64,000 bases of DNA from Roseiarcus sp963842835 (GTDB taxonomy: Bacteria; Pseudomonadota; Alphaproteobacteria; Rhizobiales; Beijerinckiaceae): positions 186,001 through 250,000 of the forward strand of contig CAWJIB010000007.1 in the NCBI GenBank assembly GCA_963842835.1, in the 5' to 3' direction. Of this stretch, positions 51,880 to 60,939 are shown in pieces; positions within the stretch are counted from its first letter, which is position 1; each line of letters starts with the position of its first letter. The notes beneath the pieces were generated by a model. The model saw only the letters and a program-made list of their open reading frames with translations. It ran no database searches and was not told the DNA's origin. A program made the translations under genes and the position numbers.

Positions 51880-52283
51880 CTACATCTGTGTGCCGACGTA
51901 ATAGCTGTCCATGTATTCGCGAATTTCACGCATCTTGTTGGATTCGACTTTGATCACCGAAGAGTAGACGTTGTCGTACGCCTTGCCGTTCTTCAAGCGT
52001 CCGAGGCCGCGGGTTTCCAACGCGACCAATGGTTTTTTCGAAATCAAATTGACGATCGAGACCTTTGGATCGCCGTCTTCAAACATGCCCCGGACCGGAA
52101 TGAGGAATTCGTCGATAATCATGTCGCGGCCTTTTTTTCGCCCGCACCGGGAATCCCCATGGCCATCACTGTCCAGGTTGCTTGCTCATGCAGATAGGAG
52201 CGCAAGCGCTCCAATTCGCCCGCGCTTAGAATTTCAAAGAACGATCTAACGAGTTCCTCGTTTTGAGTTTCGACATTTGCCAT
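51880..52283 (-). pseudogene. SnoaL/NTF2-fold protein, frameshifted at a run of A's
   Basis: The N-terminal half (MANVETQNEELVRSFFEILSAG to TWTVMAMGIPGAGEKK) stops prematurely at TGA. The C-terminal half continues in another frame as GRDMIIDEFLIPVRG and ends NKMREIREYMDSYYVGTQM. Together they make one SnoaL-like protein of about 135 residues. The frames meet at seven A's, and one further A would join them. It may be a real deletion, a sequencing slip, or expression by slippage on the homopolymer. Such proteins act as small isomerases, cyclases or hydrolases. Confidence 0.75.
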
Positions 52284-52369
52284 CCCAGATTCCCTCTTTG
52301 GCGCCGGCCTTGACGGCGATCGTTATCGTCAACCGAAAAGCGATAAAGCGGGACACCGAATTCTGATCT

Positions 52370-54049
52370 TCAGACCGTGATCTCCGGGGCCAACGGCGCC
52401 TTTCCCATGATCATATCAGAGGCCTTTTCCGCGATCATAATGACAGCGGAGTTTGGGTTGCCGCCGACAAGCGTCGGCATGACCGAAGCATCGACGACCC
52501 TGAGACCATCGATACCGATTACCTTGAGTTCGGCGTCGACGACTGCGCCCGAATCCCTTCCCATCCGGCACGAACCGGCGGCGTGAAATCCGGTGCCGGC
52601 GTTATTGCGGACAAAGGACTCCAGATCGTGGTCACTCTGGATGCGCGGGCCCGGCAGGAGCTCGATGCCGCGATACGGCGCGAACGCATCAGCTTCAAGG
52701 AGGTGTCGGGCAAGCCGCACGGCCAGTGCGGCGAGATCGACATCGGCTTGGTCAGAAAGGAAGCCGAAATCTATGTCGGGAGCTGCGCGAAAGTCGGGGC
52801 TAGCCAGAGTCACCCGCCCGCAACTCTTCGGGTGCAACACGACCGTGACAAGCCCGTAGCCATGGCCATACCCACCTTCGCCTTCCTTGCTGCGGGATCC
52901 GGGTTCGAGAATGAATTGGACATCGGGTCGATCGAGTGCCTGGCTGGTCTTCACGAAGCCACCGGCGTGCATGATGTTGTTGGCTAGAAGGCCGCGCCGG
53001 AAAAGAAGGTATTCGAACATGCTCCAGGCGATCCACGGCGCGGTGCGGAGCGACAGGCCGTACGGCACTGTCGTCGGGCTGCTGTAGCGGACGGGTGTGG
53101 AAATGTGTTCCTGGAGGTTCCGACCGACTCCGGATAGGGCCTGTATCGCTTCAATGCCGTGGTGCTTCAGTTCTGCTCCGTCGCCGACACCGGACAGCAT
53201 GAGGAGTTGTGGCGAACCGATGACGCCGGCGGCCAATATCACTTCGCCGCGTGCACTCAATCGCCGCAGAATATTATTCGACGTGTACTCCACGCCGATC
53301 GCGCGACGCCCGCTGAACAGGATCCGCGCCACCTGAGCGTTCGTGATAACGGCCAGATTCTTGCGATTGCGCGCCGATCGCAGGAATGCGGTCGCGGTTG
53401 ATTCACGTCGTCCTTTCCGGATTGTCGCCTGGCGCAGGCTGAAGCCCTGATGGGGCGCGGCGCAAAAGTCCGGGCAGCGCTGATAGCCGACAAATTCCGC
53501 CGCCTGGAACAGCACGTCGCAGAGTTTATTGTAGCTGTCGAGATTGGTGACGTTTAGCGGTCCTCCGGCGCCATGATAGGGGGAGTTCGGCCAGTTTTCG
53601 TTGTTCTCTGACCTGCGAAAATAGGGGAGAACCTCTTGGTAGGACCAGCCGGAATTGCCCGCCTCGGCCCACTCGTCATAGTCGCGCGGATGGCCGCGCG
53701 TATAAACCATGCCGTTAATTGCCCCGGAACCACCAAGCACCTTGCCGCGCGGCATCGGCAACTTTCGGCCGCCGGCAGCAGGCTGTGGCACTGAAAGGAA
53801 GCGCCAATTGAGCCTCGGGTGATCTATAAGCCACATCACCCCGAGGGGGAAATGAATGAGCGGATTGCTGTCGGGCGGCCCCGCCTCAACTAGGCAGACG
53901 CGCGTCGAAGGTTCTGCCGATAGACGATTGGCCAGAACGCATCCGGCGGTTCCTGCTCCGACGATAATGTAGTCGAATGGCTCTCCAACACTATTTAGCT
54001 CTTGGCTAGATCGCCTGATCCGCACTCGCGCCTCCGTCAGCAAATCCAT
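52370..54049 (-). CDS. GMC-family FAD alcohol dehydrogenase/oxidase (2)
   Basis: A GMC oxidoreductase of about 559 residues. The FAD fold is DYIIVGAGTAGCVLANRLSAEP, and the signatures are MPRGKVLGGSGAINGMVYTRG and LAAGVIGSPQLLMLSGVG. The active-site region is FHAAGSCRMGRDSGAV, with the C-terminal LRVVDASVMPTLVGGNPNSAVIMIAEKA. It differs clearly from GMC 1, so a distinct substrate is likely. The ATG start has only a weak ribosome site, and a TTG nine codons upstream is possible. It is divergent from SDR 3. Confidence 0.9.
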   Translation of the reverse strand: MDLLTEARVRIRRSSQELNSVGEPFDYIIVGAGTAGCVLANRLSAEPSTRVCLVEAGPPDSNPLIHFPLGVMWLIDHPRLNWRFLSVPQPAAGGRKLPMPRGKVLGGSGAINGMVYTRGHPRDYDEWAEAGNSGWSYQEVLPYFRRSENNENWPNSPYHGAGGPLNVTNLDSYNKLCDVLFQAAEFVGYQRCPDFCAAPHQGFSLRQATIRKGRRESTATAFLRSARNRKNLAVITNAQVARILFSGRRAIGVEYTSNNILRRLSARGEVILAAGVIGSPQLLMLSGVGDGAELKHHGIEAIQALSGVGRNLQEHISTPVRYSSPTTVPYGLSLRTAPWIAWSMFEYLLFRRGLLANNIMHAGGFVKTSQALDRPDVQFILEPGSRSKEGEGGYGHGYGLVTVVLHPKSCGRVTLASPDFRAAPDIDFGFLSDQADVDLAALAVRLARHLLEADAFAPYRGIELLPGPRIQSDHDLESFVRNNAGTGFHAAGSCRMGRDSGAVVDAELKVIGIDGLRVVDASVMPTLVGGNPNSAVIMIAEKASDMIMGKAPLAPEITV

Positions 54050-54174
54050 GACATCTCGAATCGTTGCGAGAGGCAACGACCAGCCGTGGTAGCGATTGGC
54101 AGATCCTGCATGCCGAAGACGAATGTGGACCGTTTCCGAATCCGGCGAAGCAACCGCTTTACATCAGCCTTATA

Positions 54175-54184
54175 ATTGTATTAC
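54175..54184 (+). promoter_or_regulatory. Island motif site 5 (ATTGTATTAC)
   Basis: An exact copy of the motif at 42392, between the divergent GMC 2 and SDR 3 genes. Confidence 0.5.
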
Positions 54185-54248
54185 GATAACACGATTGGAC
54201 GGCCGGCCGCAAGGGCCTCAAACCGTTTCATTCTAGGGGGAGTCTGTC

Positions 54249-55004
54249 ATGTATCGTCTCGACGGGCAGGTCGCGTTCATCACCGGCGGTGGGCGCGGCA
54301 TAGGGCGTGGCGTCGCCGAGACATTTGCCGCAGCTGGAGCCGTCGTCGGCCTAGTCGACATCGACAGAGCCGGAGTGGAGGCGACAGCAGCGGATATCGA
54401 GAAAGCAGGTGGCAGAGCGCGGCCTCTTGTCGTCGATGTTGCTCGCCGCGAGGCGGTGCTCGATGCCGCCGCTCAGTTGGTGTCCGAATTCGGCCGTTTC
54501 GATATCGTGGTGAACAGCGCCATCGTGTTTCGCTATGAGCCAATCGCCGCGGTCGATGATGAAACATGGGAGCGTATGAGTTCGGTCGGTCTCAAGTCGA
54601 TCCTTTGGAGTGCACAAGCGGCTGATCGTCATATGGACCCGGAGCGGGGCGGCACGATCATCAATTTCTCCTCCCCGGTGGCCGACAGGGGCCACGCCGG
54701 GACTGCGGTATATACGGCGATCAAGGGAGGGGTTGTTGCGTTGACCAGAGCGCTGGCGGTTGAGTTCGGTCCGCGTCGCATCCGCGTTAACGCAATCTGT
54801 CCCGGCGCGGTCCCGACGCCCGGAGGGCGCACTCTTTCCAACGAGGTCGTTTATGAGGCGCGGCGGAATCGCACGCCGCTGCGACGCCTCGGAACGCCGG
54901 AAGAGATCGGGGCCGTGGGGGTGTTCCTTGCATCGTCCGCCGGCGCGTTCATCACTGGCGAGGTGTTGCACGTTGACGGGGGCGTGACGATGCGCGGCGA
55001 GTGA
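54249..55004 (+). CDS. SDR-family oxidoreductase (3)
   Basis: A 251-residue classical SDR. The cofactor loop is FITGGGRGIGRGVAETF, and VVNSAIVFRYE replaces NNAG. The catalytic Ser lies in TIINFSSPVADRG, Tyr-Lys in YTAIKGGVVALTRALAVEFG, and the C-terminus is FITGEVLHVDGGVTMRG. The start follows AGGGGGAGTCTGTC. It probably forms a unit with the GST gene 77 bases downstream. Confidence 0.9.
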   Translation: MYRLDGQVAFITGGGRGIGRGVAETFAAAGAVVGLVDIDRAGVEATAADIEKAGGRARPLVVDVARREAVLDAAAQLVSEFGRFDIVVNSAIVFRYEPIAAVDDETWERMSSVGLKSILWSAQAADRHMDPERGGTIINFSSPVADRGHAGTAVYTAIKGGVVALTRALAVEFGPRRIRVNAICPGAVPTPGGRTLSNEVVYEARRNRTPLRRLGTPEEIGAVGVFLASSAGAFITGEVLHVDGGVTMRGE

Positions 55005-55081
55005 CGCCCGTTCATCTGTGGCGACCGAGTTTCAGACTTGTCTTGACGTTCAACTTCAGATTTGGCCGAGGAGAGAATGAA

Positions 55082-55687
55082 ATGCGATTGCGTTACAGCG
55101 CTACGTCGCCCTTCGTGCGCAAGGTTTGGATTTTCGCCCTGGAGACCGGGCTGGCGGAAGATATCGAGTTTGTCGCCACGAACCCGTGGGCGCCGGATAC
55201 GGACTTGCCTTCAGACAATCCGATCGGCAAGGTGCCGACCCTAATCGCCGATGATGGCAGCCGCTGCTACGATTCTCCGGTCATCTGCGAGTATCTGGAT
55301 AGCCTTCATCAAGGAGCCAAGCGATTCCCGACTTCTCTTCCGGCGCGATGGACGGCCTTGCGCCGCCAGGCGCTCGCCGATGGCATGCTCGACGCTGCGG
55401 TCACTAGACGCCTCGAAACTTCGATGCGGCCAGCGCCGCTACGTTGGGATGAGTGGGTCGAGCGCCAGAGGGCGGCCGTCACCCGCGGCCTCGACTCTCT
55501 GGAACAGGAGGCCCCGTCATTGTCCGGCCTTGCTAGCATCGGCGAAATCGCTATCGCCTGCGCGCTCGGCTATCTCGATTTTCGCTTCCCGGACGATCGC
55601 TGGCGAAATGGGCGTCCGCAACTGACGGCCTGGTACGAGCCACTGCTGACACGTCCGTCCCTGCTTGCGACCGTTGCTCAAGGGTAA
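55082..55687 (+). CDS. Glutathione S-transferase family protein
   Basis: A 201-residue GST. The thioredoxin-like N-terminal domain has RYSATSPFVRKVWIFALETGL, NPIGKVPTLIADDG and the glutathione-contact DSPVICEYLD. The helical C-terminal domain runs from about residue 85. Beta-etherase, dehalogenase or isomerase roles are known for catabolic GSTs. The aromatic context (lignin-like ethers or xenobiotics) makes one of these plausible, but the sequence does not choose. Confidence 0.9.
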   Translation: MRLRYSATSPFVRKVWIFALETGLAEDIEFVATNPWAPDTDLPSDNPIGKVPTLIADDGSRCYDSPVICEYLDSLHQGAKRFPTSLPARWTALRRQALADGMLDAAVTRRLETSMRPAPLRWDEWVERQRAAVTRGLDSLEQEAPSLSGLASIGEIAIACALGYLDFRFPDDRWRNGRPQLTAWYEPLLTRPSLLATVAQG

Positions 55688-55755
55688 GGGCCATAACGAT
55701 CACCCGCAGTCAGGAGCGCCAACTGGTATCAGCAGATGAGCCCATTGACAGCTTA

Positions 55756-55783
55756 TTGTCAGACGGTTAGTCTGTAATACAAT
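55756..55783 (+). promoter_or_regulatory. Putative promoter with island motif site 6
   Basis: TTGTCA (55756-55761) and TACAAT (55778-55783), 16 bases apart, look like a sigma-70 promoter for the second transporter operon. GTAATACAAT (55774-55783, the inverted ATTGTATTAC motif) covers the -10. An inverted pair CAGAC/GTCTG (55760-55764 and 55770-55774) lies in the spacer. A regulator bound here would block RNA polymerase. Confidence 0.6.
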
Positions 55784-55830
55784 AACTATGATGCGTTCAC
55801 GAACATCGCCCCGTCTCGCAAAGGTCGCCG

Positions 55831-55914
55831 ATGAACGCAGAAGAATCAAAACGTTGGGAGAAGCTGGCGCAACTGGCTGAAGAAAAGCTCAGTCAAGCAC
55901 TCCGAAAAGAGTGA
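55831..55914 (+). CDS. Possible 27-residue leader or small protein
   Basis: ATG to TGA encodes MNAEESKRWEKLAQLAEEKL followed by SQALRKE, a charged amphipathic helix, with an AAAGG site upstream. It lies between the promoter at 55756 and the binding-protein gene, 29 bases before that start. It may be a leader peptide or a chance frame. An overlapping frame from 55788 is about as long. Confidence 0.3.
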   Translation: MNAEESKRWEKLAQLAEEKLSQALRKE

Positions 55915-55943
55915 GATTGGCCGTTATAAAGGGAGGACGGAAA

Positions 55944-57254
55944 ATGACGAAGCGTGATGGTGACTATGCCGCAGGGAAGAATCTCGGGCGTAGAGACTTC
56001 TTGAAAACCGCCGGCTCCGCTGCTGGGGCATTGGCAGTCAGCAATTTTCCTCTGGCAAATATCGCTCGCGCCGATTTTAGCGTGATCAAGATCGGGCATA
56101 TGAGCTTGATCACAGGTGCGCGGGCGCCTTTTGGGCAGACCTCTCCCTGGGTCATCAGGAGGATGACCGATCTCGTCAAGAATGGGCTCAAAATAGGAAG
56201 TAAGACATATACAGTCGAAATCCTCAGCCGGGATACTCAGTCGGATCCGAACCGTACAGCCAGCTTGGCGAATGAACTCGTGCTCCGCGAGAACGTCGAT
56301 ATCATGTTGAATCTCGATGGCATTGCGGCACCGGCGATGGAGATCTGCGACAACAACGGTACGCCGATGATCACTACGCTCCTGCAGCCGGAGCCGTTCT
56401 ACGCTCAACGGGGCTCGAGCGCTGAAAAAGGATACCCCTGGAATTACCTGTTCTTCTGGAGCTCCGGCGATATCATTAGGAACTTTATGGGGATGTGGAA
56501 CTCGGTCGAAACAAATAAAATCGTTGGGACAGCTTTCATTGAAAATGAGGCTGGCCAAGGAATGGAGAAAGCATTCGCAAGCGCTCTGAAGGGCGGCGGC
56601 TTCACCGAGGTCGCCGGCGGTCGCTTCCGTATCGACACTGACGATCTCTCCAATCAGGTGACGAAGTTCAAAGAAGGAAACGCCCAGATTCTCACCGGAA
56701 TCATGTTTCCGCCGCATGTCGCTACATTGCTTGGCCAATTAGGTCAGGCAAACTACAGCCCCGAGGTCATCACGATGGCGGCGGCGTTTCTTTTCCCTAC
56801 GGACCTTGACTCCCTTGGTGACAAGGCCAACGGCATGTCAACTGAAGTTAGTTGGACGCCAAATTGGGGCACGACATCGAGTCTGACCCACCAGACCGCC
56901 CGCGAATTCGCGGCGGATTGGGAGAATTCGACGGGTAAGCAGTGGCTTCAGTTGGGAGCCTATGATCATGCGATGTGGGAGGTCGGGCTCGAGGCGTTGA
57001 AGGCATCAGGCGATCCTAAGGATCGGCAGGCGGTGCGCAATGCGATCAATAACATGACGCTAAATACGATCGTTGGTCAGGTTGACTTCAAAGGCAGCAA
57101 ATCAAAAAACGTGGCTTCGACCCAATTGGCGGCCGGTCAGTGGCGCAAGTCGAAGGGTGGGAAGTTTAAATACGATTTGGAAGTTTGCTACAATGGCACG
57201 GCGCCAAGCGTCCCTCTCGGCGAGAAATTCAAACTGCTCTCGCAACTCACCTGA
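55944..57254 (+). CDS. Liv-type ABC transporter substrate-binding protein, Tat-exported
   Basis: A 436-residue periplasmic binding protein. The N-terminus carries a twin-arginine signal, NLGRRDFLKTAGSAAGALAVS, so it is exported folded. The binding fold begins VIKIGHMSLITGARAPFGQ and ends with IVGQVDFKGSKSKNVASTQLAAGQW. The start follows GGGAGGACGGAAA. It heads a full transporter operon. The ligand is presumably the compound degraded by the island's enzymes. Confidence 0.92.
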   Translation: MTKRDGDYAAGKNLGRRDFLKTAGSAAGALAVSNFPLANIARADFSVIKIGHMSLITGARAPFGQTSPWVIRRMTDLVKNGLKIGSKTYTVEILSRDTQSDPNRTASLANELVLRENVDIMLNLDGIAAPAMEICDNNGTPMITTLLQPEPFYAQRGSSAEKGYPWNYLFFWSSGDIIRNFMGMWNSVETNKIVGTAFIENEAGQGMEKAFASALKGGGFTEVAGGRFRIDTDDLSNQVTKFKEGNAQILTGIMFPPHVATLLGQLGQANYSPEVITMAAAFLFPTDLDSLGDKANGMSTEVSWTPNWGTTSSLTHQTAREFAADWENSTGKQWLQLGAYDHAMWEVGLEALKASGDPKDRQAVRNAINNMTLNTIVGQVDFKGSKSKNVASTQLAAGQWRKSKGGKFKYDLEVCYNGTAPSVPLGEKFKLLSQLT

Positions 57255-57317
57255 TAGGCCGGGTGATCATCCGGTCCGCATCGTCCGGTGCGGACCGATT
57301 ATTCCGTGGAGCAGACG

Positions 57318-58055
57318 ATGGATCCGGTCCTACGAGTGGAGGGCTTGAACAAACGGTTTGGTGGGATCGTGGTCGCGGAATCGATCGATTTGGTCCTCCC
57401 GCCGTCGACTTGCCTCGGAATCATCGGCCCGAACGGGGCCGGTAAGACGTCGCTCTTCAATCTCCTCGACGGATCGATCCGGCCAGATAGTGGCCGGATT
57501 TTGTTGGGCGAAACCGAGGTTTCAAATCTTCCGCACTATCGGCGCGTGCGCGTCGGTATTGCGCGCGCGTACCAGATTCCGCAGCCCTTCCCCGACCTCA
57601 CCGTGTTCGAGAACGTACTGACGGCGGCCATCTTCGGTGCCGGCCTAGCCGCGCCCGCAGCCGCACGTTTGGCGAAGGAGAAGATCGAACTTACCGGCCT
57701 CGTCGAACAACAGAGCAAATTCGCCGGTGTGCTGCCGCTCCTCGACAGAAAGCGCCTTGAGCTCGCTCGAGCGCTAGCCGCCAATCCGCGGGTGCTTCTG
57801 CTCGATGAAATCGCGGGCGGGTTGACCGATCCCGAAGCCCGCGTTCTCGTCAAGCTCATACTGTCGCTGAAGCAGGATCTTGCGATGATATGGATCGAGC
57901 ATGTCATTCATGCTCTGATCGCAGCGGCCGACTCTATCGTCGTCCTCAATTTTGGTCGTAAGATCGCTGAGGGCGATGCGGCGACTGTCATGACAAGCGC
58001 TGAAGTGCGTGAAGTCTATTTGGGGATTGCGGTCGATGGCGCTGCTGGAAGTTAA
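57318..58055 (+). CDS. ABC transporter ATPase, LivG type (2)
   Basis: A 245-residue ATPase. Walker A is GPNGAGKTS near residue 41, the relaxed signature region is LPLLDRKRLELARALA, and Walker B is VLLLDEIAGGLTDPE with the H-loop IEHVIHA. It overlaps the next ATPase gene by 20 bases. An upstream GTG at 57288 is in frame, but the ATG after GTGGAGCAG fits better. Confidence 0.92.
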   Translation: MDPVLRVEGLNKRFGGIVVAESIDLVLPPSTCLGIIGPNGAGKTSLFNLLDGSIRPDSGRILLGETEVSNLPHYRRVRVGIARAYQIPQPFPDLTVFENVLTAAIFGAGLAAPAAARLAKEKIELTGLVEQQSKFAGVLPLLDRKRLELARALAANPRVLLLDEIAGGLTDPEARVLVKLILSLKQDLAMIWIEHVIHALIAAADSIVVLNFGRKIAEGDAATVMTSAEVREVYLGIAVDGAAGS

Positions 58056-58734
58056 ATCCCTTTACGCCTTTTACGGTGACTTCCAGGCGCTCTTCGGCGT
58101 CGATCTGGTCATTAATGAAGGGCAGACCGTGGCGATAATTGGCGCCAATGGTGCCGGCAAATCTACATTTATCCGGGCGATTTCCGGACTCAATCGCGAA
58201 AAGCGCGGGCGGATCGTCTTCGATGGCGACGACATCGCCAAGGAACGCGCCGACCAGATCGCCCGACGAGGCATATCGATTGTTCCCGAAGGGCGGAGGC
58301 TTTTCCCCTCGCTGACGGTTGACGAGAACTTGACGATCGGCATGGCCGCAGGACGGGGCGGCTATTGGACGATCGCGCGGATATACGATCTCTTTCCAAG
58401 GCTAGCGGAACTGCGTAATCAACTGGCGACACGAATTTCCGGCGGACAGCAGCAGATGGTGGCGATCGGCAGGGCGCTTCTGGCAAACCCGCATCTTCTC
58501 CTTTGTGACGAGCTATCACTTGGCCTCGCGCCAAAGATCATCGGCGACATTTACGGGCAGCTTGACCAAATCCGGCAAAGCGGCATCGCGATCCTGATTA
58601 TCGAACAGGATATTGCGCGCGCGCGTACAGCCGCCGATTACGTCTATTGCTTTTTGGAGGGCCGTGTCAGCCTCGAGGGCGCTGCGAAGGACTTAAATGT
58701 TGAGCAGATATCACTGGCGTATTTCGGGGGATAG
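58036..58734 (+). CDS. ABC transporter ATPase, LivF type (2)
   Basis: A 232-residue ATPase. Walker A is GANGAGKST, the signature is ISGGQQQMVAIGRAL, Walker B is LLLCDELSLGLAP, and the characteristic LivF segment is SIVPEGRRLFPSLTV. Glu in the Walker B CDE is kept. It is encoded between LivG 2 and the permeases. Confidence 0.92.
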   Translation: MALLEVKSLYAFYGDFQALFGVDLVINEGQTVAIIGANGAGKSTFIRAISGLNREKRGRIVFDGDDIAKERADQIARRGISIVPEGRRLFPSLTVDENLTIGMAAGRGGYWTIARIYDLFPRLAELRNQLATRISGGQQQMVAIGRALLANPHLLLCDELSLGLAPKIIGDIYGQLDQIRQSGIAILIIEQDIARARTAADYVYCFLEGRVSLEGAAKDLNVEQISLAYFGG

Positions 58735-58742
58735 TAAGGCCT

Positions 58743-59612
58743 ATGATTTTGCTGCAAACTGTCGTCAACGGCATATTACTGGGCTCGCTGTATGGCGTTT
58801 TCGGTCTCGGTCTCGGTTTCAGTTTCGGGATCATGAGAATCGTCAATGTCGCGCAGGGCGAGTTTATAGTACTCTCAGCTTATATCGGCCTGGAGCTTGC
58901 GCTTTGGATTCCGATTTACCCATTCTTCTTCATCGTCCCAGTGGCCGCCACTGCGTTCTTGATTGGCTTCGTCCTTCAGGGCGGCCTCCTCAACCGCGTA
59001 CTTAGCAACGATCCGAAGCCGACATTGCTCATAACTTTCGGGCTGTCGATCATGCTACGTAACCTGATGGTCGAGGTGTGGACCGCTAATACGCAGTCGA
59101 TCAATATCGGCACCCTCAAATATATGGGCGTGAACCTCTTTGGGCTTAGGATCGGTGTCCTGCCCCTGATCATCTTGGCAATCGCAATTTTTCTATTCGC
59201 AGGCCTGCAATTGCTCATGAACCGCACTTGGTTCGGTCGCATCCTTCGAGCGACGGCGGACGATTTCGAGACAGTCCAACTGTTCGGCGTGAACTATCGG
59301 CGAATCTTTTCCGTAGCCATGGGCATATCACTGATGCTTTCAGCCGTCGCCGGAATGTTGATCGCCATAAGGAGCAGCTTCAATCCGTTCGCAGGAGCCG
59401 ATCGCCTGCTGATTTCCTTCGAAGTCGTGATAATCGGTGGCCTGGGCTCGATCTGGGGCATGATGGTTGGCGGAATCATCCTCGGTGTCGCGCAGCTCGT
59501 TTCGCTGCAATATGACTCGAATGCAGGCCTACTCTATTCCCATCTCGTCTTTTTCGTGATTTTGATGGTTTTCCCGTCGGGCATTTCGGGATGGAGGCAG
59601 AATTGGCGGTGA
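58743..59612 (+). CDS. ABC transporter permease, LivH type (2)
   Basis: A 289-residue inner-membrane permease. The LivH core runs from LLQTVVNGILLGSLYGVFGLGLGFSFGIMRIVNVAQGEF to FEVVIIGGLGSIWGMMVGGIILG. It is translated eight bases after LivF 2 and overlaps the LivM 2 start by 22 bases. Confidence 0.92.
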   Translation: MILLQTVVNGILLGSLYGVFGLGLGFSFGIMRIVNVAQGEFIVLSAYIGLELALWIPIYPFFFIVPVAATAFLIGFVLQGGLLNRVLSNDPKPTLLITFGLSIMLRNLMVEVWTANTQSINIGTLKYMGVNLFGLRIGVLPLIILAIAIFLFAGLQLLMNRTWFGRILRATADDFETVQLFGVNYRRIFSVAMGISLMLSAVAGMLIAIRSSFNPFAGADRLLISFEVVIIGGLGSIWGMMVGGIILGVAQLVSLQYDSNAGLLYSHLVFFVILMVFPSGISGWRQNWR

Positions 59613-60589
59613 CGCGTCCTCTCCTCTATGTCAGCCCGAGTGCGACTTTCATTGGCCTGGCATTGACCGGCGTCGCGCTTGCCACGGCTCCAACGTGGAT
59701 CGCGCCCAGCAATCTGCGCCTTATTGCTGAGATATTCTTCATTTTCACGATGGCGCAAATGTGGAATCTGCTCGCCGGATACGTGGGCCTCATGTCATTC
59801 GGCCATCAGGGGTTTGTGGGAATTGGAGCCTATTCGCTGTATGTTTTATCCAATCATGCAGGGCTCCCGATATGGGTGTGCTTGATACTTTCTTTCCTCA
59901 CCTGCGCCACCGTGGCGGCGGCAATTTCGCCATTGTTGTTCCGACTGCGTGATGCATATTTCTCAATAGGAATCTGGGTGCTTGCCGAAATCGTTCGGAC
60001 AACATTCGCCAAAACGCAATGGTTGGGCGGCATCACGGGCATGTCGCTTAAATCGGCTCGTGACATTGACCAGCAATGGCTAACGGTCACGACCTATTGG
60101 TGGGCGGCGGCCCTTGCGCTTGGATCGACTATCCTTCTGTTTGTGCTAATGCGAACGAGCTTGGGGCTTGCATTGATGGCCGTGCGGGATAATGATCTGA
60201 CGGCTGCCAGTGTCGGCATCAATGTCACGCACGCGCGCTTCGCCGCTTTTGTGCTCTCGGCCGCAGGATGTGGTCTTGCTGGCGCCGGGTATTACATGTG
60301 GGCCTTTCATGTCGAACCGGACAGCGCCTTCAACGTCAACTGGGTCGTGATTTTCCTTTTCATCACAGTAATCGGCGGCATCGGCACGATTGAAGGGCCA
60401 TTTATAGGCACGTTGATCTATTTCGCGTTGCGCCAACTATTCGCCGGTGCGGGGAACTGGTACCTAATTCTTATGGGCGCGGTCGCCATCCTGGCGATGG
60501 TCACGGCCAAAGGCGGTATCTGGGGAACACTTTCCAAGCTGGCGGGCTTTGAGCTTTTCAGCGTTCGACGAAGACCGCCGGCGACTTAG
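59591..60589 (+). CDS. ABC transporter permease, LivM type (2)
   Basis: A 332-residue permease with LLAGYVGLMSFGHQGFVGIGAYSLYVL, the cytoplasmic loop VRDNDLTAASVGINVTHARF, and FLFITVIGGIGTIEGPFIGTLIY. It closes the second transporter operon. IS-derived debris begins about 120 bases downstream. Confidence 0.92.
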   Translation: MEAELAVTRPLLYVSPSATFIGLALTGVALATAPTWIAPSNLRLIAEIFFIFTMAQMWNLLAGYVGLMSFGHQGFVGIGAYSLYVLSNHAGLPIWVCLILSFLTCATVAAAISPLLFRLRDAYFSIGIWVLAEIVRTTFAKTQWLGGITGMSLKSARDIDQQWLTVTTYWWAAALALGSTILLFVLMRTSLGLALMAVRDNDLTAASVGINVTHARFAAFVLSAAGCGLAGAGYYMWAFHVEPDSAFNVNWVVIFLFITVIGGIGTIEGPFIGTLIYFALRQLFAGAGNWYLILMGAVAILAMVTAKGGIWGTLSKLAGFELFSVRRRPPAT

Positions 60590-60712
60590 CGGTGTGGGCT
60601 CTGGCAGAATGATTGATGCGCCGCGCGGAACCCACAAATCGTAAACAGTAGCTACCCGGCCATCGACGAAGATGTACCGCGGCACGGTTTTGAGACAGCT
60701 GGCTGCGCTTGC

Positions 60713-60937
60713 TCAGGCGGCCAAGGGTAAGGCGGCTACGGGCGTCGGGTCAATTGCAAGTCGTGACATGGTTTGCTCCTCTCTGACCTTCGCGGGCGAT
60801 TTGTATCCATGCCGCGCGACGAGCCAGGTTTCGTTGTAGCGCCTGGCGAATGCGACGAGCGCGGCGCGCAACTCCTCAATGGTTTTGAAGGTCCGCACCC
60901 ACAAGAGGTTCTCCGTAAGCATGCGGTGAAGCACGCG
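60713..60937 (-). pseudogene. IS3-family transposase C-terminal remnant
   Basis: About 75 residues (LTENLLWVRTFKTIEELRAALVAFARRYNETWLVARHGYKSPAKVREEQ in pattern) match the end of an IS3-type integrase-core transposase. The DDE core is missing, and the homology starts next to the end of the pRiA4b ORF3 gene. Confidence 0.75.
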
Positions 60938-60939
60938 GA

